From Planctomycetota bacterium (GTDB lineage: Bacteria; Planctomycetota; Planctomycetia; Gemmatales; Gemmataceae), in assembly GCA_016191165.1 (NCBI GenBank), contig JACPPF010000127.1:1-38839 (forward strand): a stretch of DNA of 38,839 nucleotides, read 5' to 3'. Below, piece by piece: positions 15,937 through 23,963 of the stretch; position 1 is the stretch's first letter; each line of letters opens with the position of its first letter. The position numbers and the translations under genes were made by a program. The notes beneath the pieces were generated by a model, which was not told the origin of the DNA, ran no database searches, and saw only the letters and a program-made list of their open reading frames with translations.

Positions 15937-16146
15937 CTACACGGGTTCCGCTGCCATGTCAGCTGCGATGGTGAGGCCGTTATCGGACGCAAGCCGGCGA
16001 TCGCGAACCTCCTGGCGATCCACGCGAATGGCCGACGGCGCTTCGACGCCGAGGCGGACCTTGTTGCCCTCGATCATCACGACAGTGACAACGATGTTGT
16101 TGCCGATGACGAGCTTTTCTCCAGGTTTTCGTGTCAATACAAGCAT
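15937..16146 (-). CDS. csrA: Carbon storage regulator CsrA
   Basis: 69 residues, GGAGG upstream. MLVLTRKPGEKLVIGNNIVVTVVMIEGNKVRLGVEAPSAI with IRVDRQEV is the full CsrA (RsmA) signature, including Arg44 after GVEAPSAI... in the expected RNA-binding position. The dimer binds GGA motifs in mRNA leaders and alters translation or stability. The C-terminal 20 residues extend a little beyond the E. coli protein. It follows the lone receiver gene by 33 bp in the same direction, so the two are probably one transcript. That is an unusual partner for csrA, which in many bacteria accompanies flagellar genes. Confidence 0.95.
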   Translation of the reverse strand: MLVLTRKPGEKLVIGNNIVVTVVMIEGNKVRLGVEAPSAIRVDRQEVRDRRLASDNGLTIAADMAAEPV

Positions 16147-16179
16147 GACATGCCTCCATGAAAAGAGAGGGGTTGAAAT

Positions 16180-16626
16180 TCAGACCAAACGTGATTTGGT
16201 GGGCTCGGCCTTGTCGAGGTAGGCCAGGACCGAACTCAGCGGAAATGGCTTTGCCAGGACCGCGATCGCGCCGGTTTGCAGCAGTTGCTCCTGGGTATAC
16301 GGACGACTGTCGCCGCTCATGTAGCAACAGCATACGCCGGCATTGATTTTCTGGAGCTGAAGCAGGGTGTGCGGGCCGTCGAGTTCTGGGAGTCGTACAT
16401 CGAGCAACACGTAGGCAATCTGGTGCTGAAACCGGCGATAGACCTTGACAGCTTCACGGCTATTTTGGACGTACCACGCAGGCACGCCGTGCAGCGTCAA
16501 AAACCGCATCAGGAGCCCGCCGATCGATTGATCGTCATCGACAATCAAGACACCCGCGGAAGGAGTTTGCACGGCTTCCGAAGGATTTGGGACGGCGTCT
16601 GGATGTGGGGCTTGAGCCAGTGACAT
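16180..16626 (-). CDS. Stand-alone receiver-domain protein
   Basis: 148 residues from MSLAQAPH (16626, AAGGAA upstream); the frame is open 24 codons further. After a polar 25-residue lead come VLIVDDDQSIGG (acidic pair), VLLDVRLPELDG (phosphoacceptor Asp), YMSGD (switch Ser) and VLAKPFP (conserved Lys). It has no output domain. Residues CCCY just before YMSGD are an unusual cysteine run. Single-domain receivers act as phosphate shuttles or by binding partners. The next gene on the same strand is csrA, 33 bp on, and a multi-PAS histidine kinase is divergently encoded. Confidence 0.88.
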   Translation of the reverse strand: MSLAQAPHPDAVPNPSEAVQTPSAGVLIVDDDQSIGGLLMRFLTLHGVPAWYVQNSREAVKVYRRFQHQIAYVLLDVRLPELDGPHTLLQLQKINAGVCCCYMSGDSRPYTQEQLLQTGAIAVLAKPFPLSSVLAYLDKAEPTKSRLV

Positions 16627-16980
16627 GGGATTCGTTCCTTTCGAGCCGAGTGACGAAAATGCACGTGGAATTGTCGCTGGCGAAATGCCCGAAAACAATC
16701 GGGGGAATCATGACTTTCGATGCTGGTTCGGCTGAATGCGGGATGAGGGAATGCCTGATAATTTCGCAAACCCGGTATTTCCGCGCCGTGGTAAGGCATT
16801 TGCTGGTTTGATCGCCCTGGCGGCGGGTCGTGGTCCAATTTGAAGTAGGTCAGGCATTCTTGCCTGACAGCCGTCGCGAAACGTCAGGCTGGAAGGCCTG
16901 AGCTCCGGCAAACTGTACCACTACCCGGCAGCGCTTGAGATTGACTTCCCGAGGCAAGTTGGCTGAATGCGGAGACGTCG
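16627..16980. other. Divergent region between the receiver/csrA unit and the histidine kinase
   Basis: No gene. It contains the palindromic element at 16845-16905. I found no convincing sigma-70 or sigma-54 promoter for either direction. Confidence 0.35.
16845..16905. repeat. Second 'GTAGGTCAGGC' family inverted repeat
   Basis: The left part GTAGGTCAGGCATTCTTGCC pairs imperfectly with the right part CGTCAGGCTGGAAGGCCTGA. It is a shorter relative of the element at 13391-13523, here without the long outer arms. Confidence 0.75.
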
Positions 16981-19900
16981 ATGTGGGTGCGGATACTCCT
17001 GGTTGCCGCGACCTATTTCGTGGCTGGGCGTCTGAGCTTGCTGTTGGCCATTCCCCCTGGCTATGCGGCCCCGTTTTGGCCAGCGGCAGGTTTTGCGGTG
17101 GCGGCGCTGCTAGTCTGGGGCAATCGCGTATGGCCTGGCGTGATGCTGGGTTCCTTTCTCGTCAATGTACCGACTACGTTTGACTCCCACAGCGCGGTAG
17201 CTGTCACCATGTCGCTGGCGTTGCCCCTGACGATCAGCGCCGGCGCTGCGCTGGAGGCATTGGTTGCCGCGGTGTTGGTTCGGCGATGGGGCGGGTATCC
17301 CGATTTGAATCGCGAGCAAACGGTAGCCAAGTTGTTGATCCTCGGCGGGCCCGTCAGTTGCCTGATCAATGCGACGGTCGGGGTGGCGGCGCTATGGTCC
17401 ATGGCCCGCATCACGAACGTGGACCTGGCTTACAGCTGGTGGACCTGGTGGGTGGGGGATTCCATCGGCGTCTTCGTGGCCACGCCGCTGGCGATCTTGT
17501 GGGCCAATCGCACGCGCGGAACTCGCCTGCAACGCCCGTTGACGGTGTCGGCGCCGCTTGGAATTCTGGCGGCCGCCGTGGTTGTACTGTTCGTTCAGGC
17601 CGGGGCCAGTGAGGAGGAACGCCTGCGCAATGAGTTCCGTTTCCAGACGGAGATTTTGACCCGGGCCCTGGAAAATCGAACCGACCTGATCCTGCGGGAA
17701 CTGCACCGGGCCAGCCGATTCCACGGCAACAATCCCAATGCAATCAACCAGGAAAAGTTCATCACCGCGGCACGCACCCTATTGAATGAGCGCGACCATG
17801 TCGATGCCCTGTCGTGGGCGCCGCGCACGCGCGGCGCTGACCGGCAAGAGTTCGAGGATGCCGCGAAGTTCGTCATTCGGCAAACGGGCCCGGGGGGATT
17901 CGTCGCGGCGGCGCCGCGGGCTGAGTATTATCCAATCCTTTATCACGAGCCGGACGATCCGCGGATTCTTGGTTTCGACATCGCCAGCGATCCGGTACAA
18001 CTCGACGCGCTAAATCGCGCCATCAGGATGGCCAGACCGATTGCCAGCGCCGCTGTGCCGGATCGCATTGACGTTGACAAGAAACGCATTCTGGTGTTTT
18101 TACCCATTTACCGCGAAAATGAGGTACCCGAGGCAGGCCCGGATCGCACCCAAACAATTCTTGGCGTCGTGATCGGGGTCGTGCAGCTGGAGCGGTGGAT
18201 TGAGGCAGCCTGGCGCGATCGCCCAAATGAGGGGATCGATTTTTGCTTTTTCGATGGCCTGACATCGCATTCAGAACAAGCGGTCTTGTGCCGCAGAAAC
18301 GGAGCGTGGGTCCCTCCACCCCAAACCGGGGCGCCCCGCGCCGAGCCGTCCGACGTCATCGTGGAAACCACGGCAATTGACGGGGCGGGGAGGAACTGGA
18401 CACTGCAATTTACGCCATCCGAGACCTATCTGGCCGAGCATCGCTCCTTGCAGGCGTGGACCGTGCTCGCGGGCGGCATGTTGTGTACCGGCCTGCTGGG
18501 CGCCGTCCTCCTGGTCGTGACGGGGCGCGCCGAACTCGTGGCCGAGCTTGTTGACGAACGAACCGCCGAACTGGCCCAGACGAATGCAGCCATGCGAACG
18601 GAGATCGCGGAACGCATCCTCGTGGAACAGGAACTGCGCAATCGTGAAGAATCGTTGCGGCAAAGCGAGGAACGCTTTCGGATTCTGGTTGACGGCACCA
18701 CGGATTACGCCATTTTCATGCTCAACGGCGACGGAAATGTCGTCAGCTGGAACGCCGGCGCCGAACGGATTAGTGGCTACGGCGCCCAGGAAATCGCCGG
18801 TCACCACCTTCGGCAATTCTTCACCAGGGAAGACATTCAAGACGGCGTGCCAGAGAGACAGCTGGACACGGCTGCCCGGCTTGGACGCTGCGAAGATGAA
18901 GGATGGCGCGTCCGCAAGGACGGTTCGCGGTTTTGGGTCCACGCGGTCCTGACCGCCTTCCATGACCAGCGCGGCGACTTGCGCGGGTACTGGAAGATCA
19001 TTCGCGATCTCACCGACCGCAAACGCACCGAGGAAAAATTCCGCGGCCTGCTCGAATCGGCGCCGGACGCCGTCGTGATTGTGCGGGATGACGGCAACAT
19101 CGTCTTGGTCAATCGACAGGCCGAGCTCCTCTTCGGTTACTCCCGCGCCGAATTGCTTGACCAGCCCGTTGAAATCCTCATCCCGGCGCGGTATCGCGTG
19201 CAACACGAGGCGTATCGAAACAACTATCAAGCCCAGCCCAGCGCGCGACCGATGGGTGCGACTCTCAACTTATATGGCTTGCGCAGGGACGGGGTCGAGA
19301 TTCCCGTAGAAATCAGCCTCAGCCCGCTCGTGACCGATGAGGGCGTTCTCATTTCGAGCGCCATTCGCGATATCAGCGAGCGCAAGCGCGCCGAGGCGGC
19401 CCTGGAGGAATCTCGCCGATTCGTGCAGCAAGTGGCGGAAATGACTCCCAGCGTGCTGTACGTATACGATCTTAGGAAACACTGCAATGTCTTCGTCAAT
19501 CGTCGCCTGGAGACCTTTTTGGGCCATGCCTGGGAGGAAAACCAGGACCTGGCTCTGCCGACCGTGTTGACGGAAGTTCATCCGGATGACCTGCCCCGCG
19601 CCGAGCGCGCGTTTGAGCAATGCCTGGCGGCCGAGGATGGAGAGGTCATTGAGACCGAATATCGTATTCGGCATGCCAACGGAGAATGGCGCTGGCTTCA
19701 CTGTCGCAATACCGTCTTCATGCGCGACGACGAAGGCAACCCAACGCAGATACTCGGCGCCGCGCAAGATATTACCGACCAGAAGCGCCTGGAGGAGGAA
19801 GTTCTGGAGATTGCGGCTTCCGAGCAACGACGCATCGGTCAGGAACTACACGATGGCACGGGGCAGGAATTGACCGGCCTCTCCATGCTGGCGGACAACC

Positions 19901-20424
19901 TGGCCGATGCCATTCGCCATGACCGCCCCGACGACGCACGCCGCGCGGAACGCATCGCCGAGGGCCTGCGCCACGCCCTTCGCGAAGTGCGCCTTCTGTC
20001 GCGTGGCCTGGTTCCGGTGGAAGTGGATGCCGAGGGCTTGATGGCCGCCCTCAGTGAGCTGGCGGCGCGCATCACCGCCCTTCATGCCACTCGGTGCGTG
20101 TTTGAATACCGCCAGCCGGTTCTCGTCGAGGATAATTTCCGTGCCACGCAACTTTTCCGGATTGCCCAGGAGGCGGTCACCAATGCGCTCAAGCATGGAC
20201 AGGCCAAGAGTATTCGCATTAGCCTCGAGGCGCAAGGGCAATATATCACCCTTCGGGTTGCCGATGACGGAAATGGGTTGCCCGATCTGGACGAAGCGAC
20301 TGAAGGGACCGGTTTCCGCATCATGCGCTACCGCGCCGGACAGATTGGGGCGCATTTCTCGGTTGGCGATGGCGCAACCGGCGGCACCATGGTTACCTGC
20401 ACGATCTACCGGGGATTGCCATGA
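16981..20424 (+). CDS. MASE1-CHASE-PAS3 hybrid-sensor histidine kinase (NarX-like core)
   Basis: 1147 residues, GGAGA upstream. About 1-200: eight or so hydrophobic helices of MASE1 type (LLLAIPPGYAAPFWPAAGFA). About 215-430: a periplasmic CHASE-like sensor (LENRTDLILRELHRASRFHG, then VDALSWAPRTRGADR). About 488-512: one membrane helix. Then a coiled linker and three PAS domains starting near 565 (RFRILVDGTTDYAIF), 686 (FRGLLESAPDAVVIV) and 812 (MTPSVLYVYD). HisKA_3 has the phosphoacceptor H957 (EQRRIGQELHDGTGQ). HATPase follows: NALKHGQAKSIRI and VADDGNGLPD. The HisKA_3 type pairs with LuxR-class regulators, as found here: the next gene overlaps by 4 bp. Confidence 0.92.
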   Translation: MWVRILLVAATYFVAGRLSLLLAIPPGYAAPFWPAAGFAVAALLVWGNRVWPGVMLGSFLVNVPTTFDSHSAVAVTMSLALPLTISAGAALEALVAAVLVRRWGGYPDLNREQTVAKLLILGGPVSCLINATVGVAALWSMARITNVDLAYSWWTWWVGDSIGVFVATPLAILWANRTRGTRLQRPLTVSAPLGILAAAVVVLFVQAGASEEERLRNEFRFQTEILTRALENRTDLILRELHRASRFHGNNPNAINQEKFITAARTLLNERDHVDALSWAPRTRGADRQEFEDAAKFVIRQTGPGGFVAAAPRAEYYPILYHEPDDPRILGFDIASDPVQLDALNRAIRMARPIASAAVPDRIDVDKKRILVFLPIYRENEVPEAGPDRTQTILGVVIGVVQLERWIEAAWRDRPNEGIDFCFFDGLTSHSEQAVLCRRNGAWVPPPQTGAPRAEPSDVIVETTAIDGAGRNWTLQFTPSETYLAEHRSLQAWTVLAGGMLCTGLLGAVLLVVTGRAELVAELVDERTAELAQTNAAMRTEIAERILVEQELRNREESLRQSEERFRILVDGTTDYAIFMLNGDGNVVSWNAGAERISGYGAQEIAGHHLRQFFTREDIQDGVPERQLDTAARLGRCEDEGWRVRKDGSRFWVHAVLTAFHDQRGDLRGYWKIIRDLTDRKRTEEKFRGLLESAPDAVVIVRDDGNIVLVNRQAELLFGYSRAELLDQPVEILIPARYRVQHEAYRNNYQAQPSARPMGATLNLYGLRRDGVEIPVEISLSPLVTDEGVLISSAIRDISERKRAEAALEESRRFVQQVAEMTPSVLYVYDLRKHCNVFVNRRLETFLGHAWEENQDLALPTVLTEVHPDDLPRAERAFEQCLAAEDGEVIETEYRIRHANGEWRWLHCRNTVFMRDDEGNPTQILGAAQDITDQKRLEEEVLEIAASEQRRIGQELHDGTGQELTGLSMLADNLADAIRHDRPDDARRAERIAEGLRHALREVRLLSRGLVPVEVDAEGLMAALSELAARITALHATRCVFEYRQPVLVEDNFRATQLFRIAQEAVTNALKHGQAKSIRISLEAQGQYITLRVADDGNGLPDLDEATEGTGFRIMRYRAGQIGAHFSVGDGATGGTMVTCTIYRGLP

Positions 20425-21092
20425 ATGAAGTCACAACCAAGCCGAAGATCAAGATCCTGATCGTTGACGATCACCCCATCGTTCGCGAAGGTTTGGCCGC
20501 TCGCCTGGGCCGGGAGCCAGACCTCGACGTGTGCGGCGAAGCCGAGGACGTGGCGGATGCCCTTGAGAAAGTGAAGAACTGCCAGCCGGACCTGGTGATC
20601 ATTGACCTGTCCCTGAAATCCAGTCAGGGGCTCGACTTGATCAAACGAATCAACGCCAGTTCGCCGTCGACCCGGACGCTGGTGTCGTCCATGTTCGACG
20701 AGTCCCTTTACGCCGAGCGCGCCTTGCGGGCCGGGGCGCAGGGTTATGTGAACAAGCAGGAAATGTCGGAGAAAATTGTCGATGCCATTCGCCAGGTGCT
20801 CGATGGAAAAATCTACCTCAGTTCCCCCATGACCGAAAGGCTGCTCCAGCGGGCCGTGGGCGCACCCCCGGAACTTTCCAAGTCCACGACCGACATTCTG
20901 TCCGATCGGGAACTGGAGATCTTCAGGTTCATCGGTCAAGGAAAGACCACGCGGCAAATCGCGGGCGACTTGCACCTGAGCATCAAGACGATTGAAACTC
21001 ATCGCGAAAACATCAAGAGCAAGTTGAACATTGGCAACGCCGCTGAACTGAGCCGGGAAGCGGTGCGCTGGGTCATGGAGAACGGGGGGTGA
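20421..21092 (+). CDS. LuxR/NarL-family response regulator
   Basis: 223 residues; its ATG overlaps the kinase stop (ATGA 20421-20424), a typical cognate pair. Receiver 9-125: acidic pair DD at 16-17, phosphoacceptor D62 (IIDLSLKSSQG), VSSMFDE with the switch Ser, and K755-equivalent replaced by NKQ (GYVNKQEMSEK keeps a Lys). C-terminal LuxR HTH near 155-215: LSDRELEIFRFIGQGKTTRQ, IAGDLHLSIKTIETHRENIK. It should bind DNA as a dimer on phosphorylation by the upstream kinase. Targets are not evident; the adjacent CBS gene is convergent. Confidence 0.93.
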   Translation: MNEVTTKPKIKILIVDDHPIVREGLAARLGREPDLDVCGEAEDVADALEKVKNCQPDLVIIDLSLKSSQGLDLIKRINASSPSTRTLVSSMFDESLYAERALRAGAQGYVNKQEMSEKIVDAIRQVLDGKIYLSSPMTERLLQRAVGAPPELSKSTTDILSDRELEIFRFIGQGKTTRQIAGDLHLSIKTIETHRENIKSKLNIGNAAELSREAVRWVMENGG

Positions 21093-21113
21093 CGCCGCGG
21101 CCGGCGCCACCCC
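21086..21113. terminator. Hairpin between convergent genes
   Basis: Arms 21086-21097 and 21102-21113 (GGGGTGACGCCG against CGGCGCCACCCC, one mismatch, 4-nt loop) overlap the regulator stop codon. The site lies between convergent genes and has no T run; it may stop transcription from both sides. Confidence 0.55.
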
Positions 21114-21129
21114 GTTGGACTGACGCGCT

Positions 21130-21561
21130 CTACCGGATGGGCGACGACGGCGTGGAAATGCCTTCCAGAGCATGCCCCGCCAACGGCTCGCCACCTTCCT
21201 CCACCGCCAGGTCGCCCAGGGCGATGATGCCGACGAGCCGATGGTCGTGATCGAGTACCGGGAGTCGGCGGACCTGCTTTTCCCTCATCAGCTCCGCTGC
21301 TTCCGCGACGTCGTTGTCTTCTTGACAGTGATAAACGTAGGGCGTCATGGCGTCGCGCACGGTATCCCTGCGCGGGTCGTGGCTGTCGGCCACGCAGCGG
21401 ACCGTGATGTCGCGATCCGTGAGCACACCCACGAGCCGGTCATCTTCACAGACTGGCAGCGAGCCCACATCGAGTGCCCTCATGCGCTCGGCCGCCTGTT
21501 GAAGCGTCGAATCGGGCCGGATACACTCGGCATTTCGGGTCATCACATCGCTGACTTGCAT
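21130..21561 (-). CDS. Tandem CBS-domain protein
   Basis: 143 residues, AAAGGAG upstream. Two CBS motifs: VSDVMTRNAECIRPDSTLQQ with GVLTDRDITVRCVADSHDPR, and VRDAMTPYVYHCQEDNDVAE with VGIIALGDLAVEE. The GxLTDRDI and GIIALGDL strands are the usual ends of CBS repeats. A Bateman pair like this binds adenine nucleotides and changes partner activity. Without an attached enzyme domain it is a stand-alone sensor, common in bacterial stress gene sets. It lies downstream of two small membrane proteins on the same strand. Confidence 0.9.
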   Translation of the reverse strand: MQVSDVMTRNAECIRPDSTLQQAAERMRALDVGSLPVCEDDRLVGVLTDRDITVRCVADSHDPRRDTVRDAMTPYVYHCQEDNDVAEAAELMREKQVRRLPVLDHDHRLVGIIALGDLAVEEGGEPLAGHALEGISTPSSPIR

Positions 21562-21659
21562 GAGAGGTCTCCTTTACAAAAACATGAAGCGAATCATCGA
21601 ACCGGCATCGCGCGCTTTGCCCACTCGCTTTGCCGAACACGCGGAAAAAATTTGGCTTC

Positions 21660-22070
21660 TCAGGCGCCAAACATCCGGAGCTTATCGAGAAGATGTCGCC
21701 GCAAGGCGGCATTCCGGTCGTCGGTTCCGGGCTGGACGGTGGAGTTTTCCAGGAGCGACATGAGTTCCTTGCGCTCTTGATCGTTCAATTCGATGACGAA
21801 ATCATCCAGTGCTGGCGTAACGTTGTCCACGGGACTCGAATCCCGTTGCGGCCGCCGACGAATCACCATCCACGTGAACCCACGTCCCCAAAGGAGGTAG
21901 TGAAACGATGCCAGGACGGCAAAACAGACGCCCGCCGTAACCACCGTGATGAGCAGGCCAGCACTGACCACGTTGAGGATTGCGAAAAGGAACATGCCAA
22001 ACATGAAGGCCAGCGTGACTTCCCATAGGGTCATCCAGTTTTTCCACAGTGAGTTGCCGACGGATTTCAT
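21660..22070 (-). CDS. Two-helix membrane protein of unknown function
   Basis: 136 residues from MKSVGNSLWK (22070; GGAGA upstream). The frame is open 44 codons further but there runs through a palindromic repeat, so the longer form is unlikely. Residues about 15-60 hold two hydrophobic helices (TLWEVTLAFMFGMFLFAILN, GLLITVVTAGVCFAVLASFH). The rest is a cytoplasmic charged tail with LNDQERKELMSLLENS, which looks helical. No family is recognised. It is followed 98 bp on by the CBS gene. Confidence 0.7.
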   Translation of the reverse strand: MKSVGNSLWKNWMTLWEVTLAFMFGMFLFAILNVVSAGLLITVVTAGVCFAVLASFHYLLWGRGFTWMVIRRRPQRDSSPVDNVTPALDDFVIELNDQERKELMSLLENSTVQPGTDDRNAALRRHLLDKLRMFGA

Positions 22071-22118
22071 GGCTGTCTCCAATCTGAATCTGAACTCGTT
22101 TCCAATCTCTGAGGATCT

Positions 22119-22200
22119 GATTTTTTCGTGGGGCAGGCGTCCAGCCTGCCGATTCTTCGCCGCATGGGCGGGCGGGAAGTCTGCCCCGCGGCGAAAAATC
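22119..22200. repeat. Imperfect inverted repeat with GGGGCAGGC arms
   Basis: GATTTTTTCGTGGGGCAG at the left pairs with the complement of the right end (CTGCCCCGCGGCGAAAAATC), with inner CAGCCTGCC/GGCGGG pairing. It has the same architecture as the other MITE/REP-like palindromes, inserted in the leader of the 22070 gene. Confidence 0.75.
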
Positions 22201-22256
22201 AAACCCTCGGGGCTTGGGAACGCAATGAAAAGCGGCCCTTCCCTTCGCCGCTACGC

Positions 22257-22583
22257 CTAACCACCGCGGGTAGGGTCGTTGTCTTGTTCCCGCAAAAAAA
22301 GCAGGAGGAAAACGAAACCGATCGACGGCACCAGGACTGGCAACAACATGGCGGCGACCACCAATAATCCTGGCTGTAGCGTCGCCATCACCATCGCCAG
22401 TGCAAGAAGGACGATCGGCAGCGAAAGCCCGACGAACGACAGATCGGCCGCCGTCAGACGAAAACCGTCATGGGATGCACGAGAACAATTTGGTCTGGGC
22501 ACCGGCGTCGCAATCGCGAGATCATGGTGTTCGAGGTCACGCTCAGGTGGGCCCGTTTTGCGTTTGAAAAGCATGTTGTTCAT
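22257..22583 (-). CDS. Small two-helix membrane protein
   Basis: 108 residues from MNNMLFKRK (22583; AAGGAG upstream). The N-terminal 55 residues are polar. Two hydrophobic helices follow (SFVGLSLPIVLLALAMVMAT and LLVVAAMLLPVLVPSIGFVFLL), then a short acidic tail. No family is recognised. A well-matched sigma-54 promoter lies 76 bp upstream, so it probably belongs to the same stress regulon as DUF1328 and GlsB. The 187-bp gap to the next gene is filled by a palindrome. Confidence 0.7.
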   Translation of the reverse strand: MNNMLFKRKTGPPERDLEHHDLAIATPVPRPNCSRASHDGFRLTAADLSFVGLSLPIVLLALAMVMATLQPGLLVVAAMLLPVLVPSIGFVFLLLFLREQDNDPTRGG

Positions 22584-22658
22584 GGCTGGCTCCTTTTTCT
22601 TGCCTTGAGGCGAGTTATCCCCCTTGCGAATCGACATGCTTCTGCCGATAGGCAGGTA

Positions 22659-22673
22659 GCAACCGGTGCGCCA
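22659..22673 (-). promoter_or_regulatory. Putative sigma-54 promoter of the 22583 gene
   Basis: Minus strand: TGGCGC-ACCGG-TTGC. Exact GG-N10-GC spacing, perfect -12 half, one mismatch in the -24 half; 76 bp before the ATG. Confidence 0.6.
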
Positions 22674-22986
22674 ATGCTCTTTCGTTTACTTTGTTCATCG
22701 GAACAATCATCATTTCGCGGCAGCCATTCCCCCGTCCTGATTTAATGCGACGTTGGCGTGCGCGCCCTTTTTTCGTTGCCTGAGTCCGTCCGCTGGCTTG
22801 AGCGCGCCTTCTGTTTGAGAGTGTTCAACGTAGTTCGGACGTGCCTACCGTTTCTCAGAGTCGCGCACAACGATGCGCAGTCCGGGGCCGATTTCAGTGT
22901 CCACGGTTTCGCAATATCCCTGGCGCCGGCGCAAAAGTGCAAGCGCACACCATGTTGTTTTTCACGCAAATCCAGCGGCATTTCTT

Positions 22987-23001
22987 CGGCACTGAATGTG
23001 C
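22987..23001 (+). promoter_or_regulatory. Putative sigma-54 promoter of the basic peptide/ferritin-like unit
   Basis: CGGCAC-TGAAT-GTGC: exact GG-N10-GC spacing, one mismatch in each half; 48 bp before the ATG at 23049. Confidence 0.55.
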
Positions 23002-23048
23002 ATCAAGCATTTTGATTATTTTTTCACCAAAAAGTTGAGGTGCGAAAA

Positions 23049-23249
23049 ATGGCAACCAACAGACAGCGGGCCGTTGCCAATAGGAATATTCGCAAGGCGC
23101 AAGCCGCCTGGCAAACGATGACCCCACGCCAGCGTGCGCTGGCACAGCCCAAGGGGCAAAAGCGACAAAAACCCGGAACGGTTGGCGGCGGAGTATGCAA
23201 GGCCGCGGGGAATAGATACCGGCAAATTCCACACCTGAGTGTTCCGTGA
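23049..23249 (+). CDS. Small basic protein
   Basis: 66 residues: MATNRQRAVANRNIRKAQAA, then WQTMTPRQRALAQPKGQKR and a Gly/Lys tail with GTVGGGVCKAAGN. Strongly Arg/Lys/Gln rich, without a membrane segment. The pattern of a helical basic N-terminus followed by 'MTPRQRALAQPKG' and a 'KPGTxGGG' turn is one I associate with small proteins found next to stress or ferritin genes, but I cannot name a family. Nucleic-acid binding is plausible from charge. GAGG lies 9 nt before the ATG; an in-frame GTG at 23040 is less likely. Co-transcribed with the ferritin-like gene 12 bp on. Confidence 0.65.
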   Translation: MATNRQRAVANRNIRKAQAAWQTMTPRQRALAQPKGQKRQKPGTVGGGVCKAAGNRYRQIPHLSVP

Positions 23250-23261
23250 AAGGAGACCATC

Positions 23262-23768
23262 ATGGCAATGCACACCTCAAAAATCGCCTCGCCAGCCAAG
23301 GCAACCCCACCGCGCGAAGCGGGCGATCGCCAGAATGGCGACATCAATCGAGAAACGCTCCTCGAGGGCCTCAACTTCGATCTGGCCGGCGAGTACCAGG
23401 CCATTCTGATGTATACCCACTACGCGGCAAAACTTACCGGGCCGTATCGAAAGGAACTGCGCGCGCTGTTCCAGGCCGAGATCGCCGACGAGCAAGGCCA
23501 TGCCCAGTTCTTGGCCGACAAGATCGCGACCCTGGGAGGTGAACCCACAACCCAGCCGAGGTCGGTTCCAACCGCCAATGGACCTCGCGAAATGCTCGAA
23601 CAGGCGCTACTGGCCGAGCAGGAAACGATCCAGGCTTATGACGAACGCATCGGCCAGGCAGAGGCCTTTGGCGACATCGGACTCAAGGTCGATCTGGAGA
23701 ATCAGATCGCGGACGAGACCCGACACAAGGAGGACATCGAGCGAATCCTTGCCGGCTGGCACCGGTGA
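23262..23768 (+). CDS. Ferritin-like diiron protein (bacterioferritin-type)
   Basis: 168 residues, AAAGGAG upstream. A 30-residue polar lead precedes a four-helix bundle. The full ligand set of a ferritin-like diiron centre is visible: E44 (LAGEYQAILMYTHY), E77 and H80 (EIADEQGHAQFL), E121 (LAEQETIQAY), and E152 with H155 (DETRHKEDI). The family oxidises and stores Fe(II) or detoxifies peroxide. The protein is close in size to bacterioferritin and shows no obvious haem methionine. It shares its promoter with the basic peptide, and with DUF892 it gives the region two ferritin folds. Confidence 0.9.
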   Translation: MAMHTSKIASPAKATPPREAGDRQNGDINRETLLEGLNFDLAGEYQAILMYTHYAAKLTGPYRKELRALFQAEIADEQGHAQFLADKIATLGGEPTTQPRSVPTANGPREMLEQALLAEQETIQAYDERIGQAEAFGDIGLKVDLENQIADETRHKEDIERILAGWHR

Positions 23769-23798
23769 GACGGACGGGGAAACCCGGAGGCTTCCATC

Positions 23799-23948
23799 AT
23801 GATTCGCAAGCTAAAATCGGGACAATACCGTCTCTATGCGCGGAATCCTGATCCGAAGACAGGCAGGCGACGTAACCTTGGAACGTTCAAGTCCCGGGTG
23901 GCGGCACTTCAGCATGAACGCGAGATCCAGTTCTTCAAGCGCCGTTGA
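23799..23948 (+). CDS. 49-residue Arg/Lys-rich protein
   Basis: MIRKLKSGQYRLYARNPDPK, then TGRRRNLGTFKSRVAALQHE, then an end with REIQFFKRR. GGAGG precedes the ATG by about 9 nt. Three short strands (GQYRLYAR, RRRNLGTF) followed by a helix (AALQHEREIQFF) look like the three-stranded-sheet-plus-helix arm/AP2-like DNA-binding domain of tyrosine recombinases, but no catalytic domain follows. I think it is a small stand-alone DNA- or RNA-binding protein. It lies 30 bp after the ferritin-like gene in the same direction and is convergent with MgtC. Confidence 0.7.
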   Translation: MIRKLKSGQYRLYARNPDPKTGRRRNLGTFKSRVAALQHEREIQFFKRR

Positions 23949-23963
23949 CCGATCGTTCCCCGG

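Larger units (their letters stand above)
22584..23048. other. Divergent region carrying two sigma-54-like promoters
   Basis: No gene. It separates the minus-strand 108-aa membrane protein from the plus-strand small basic protein, with a -24/-12 element for each (22659-22673 minus; 22987-23001 plus). A short GCGCA/TGCGC dyad lies near 22862-22876, a possible activator site. The right end is AT-rich. Confidence 0.45.

Noticed and set aside
18271-19230. 319-residue minus-strand frame opposite the histidine kinase
   Set aside because: Antisense shadow of the PAS region; no ribosome site or motifs.
21640-21670. TGGCGC...AAGC (minus strand) as a sigma-54 promoter for the CBS gene
   Set aside because: The -12 half is poor, and it lies about 100 bp away at the edge of the upstream gene.
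22742-22981. 79-residue minus-strand frame in the divergent promoter region
   Set aside because: No ribosome site, no family-like sequence, and it overlaps the expected regulatory region.
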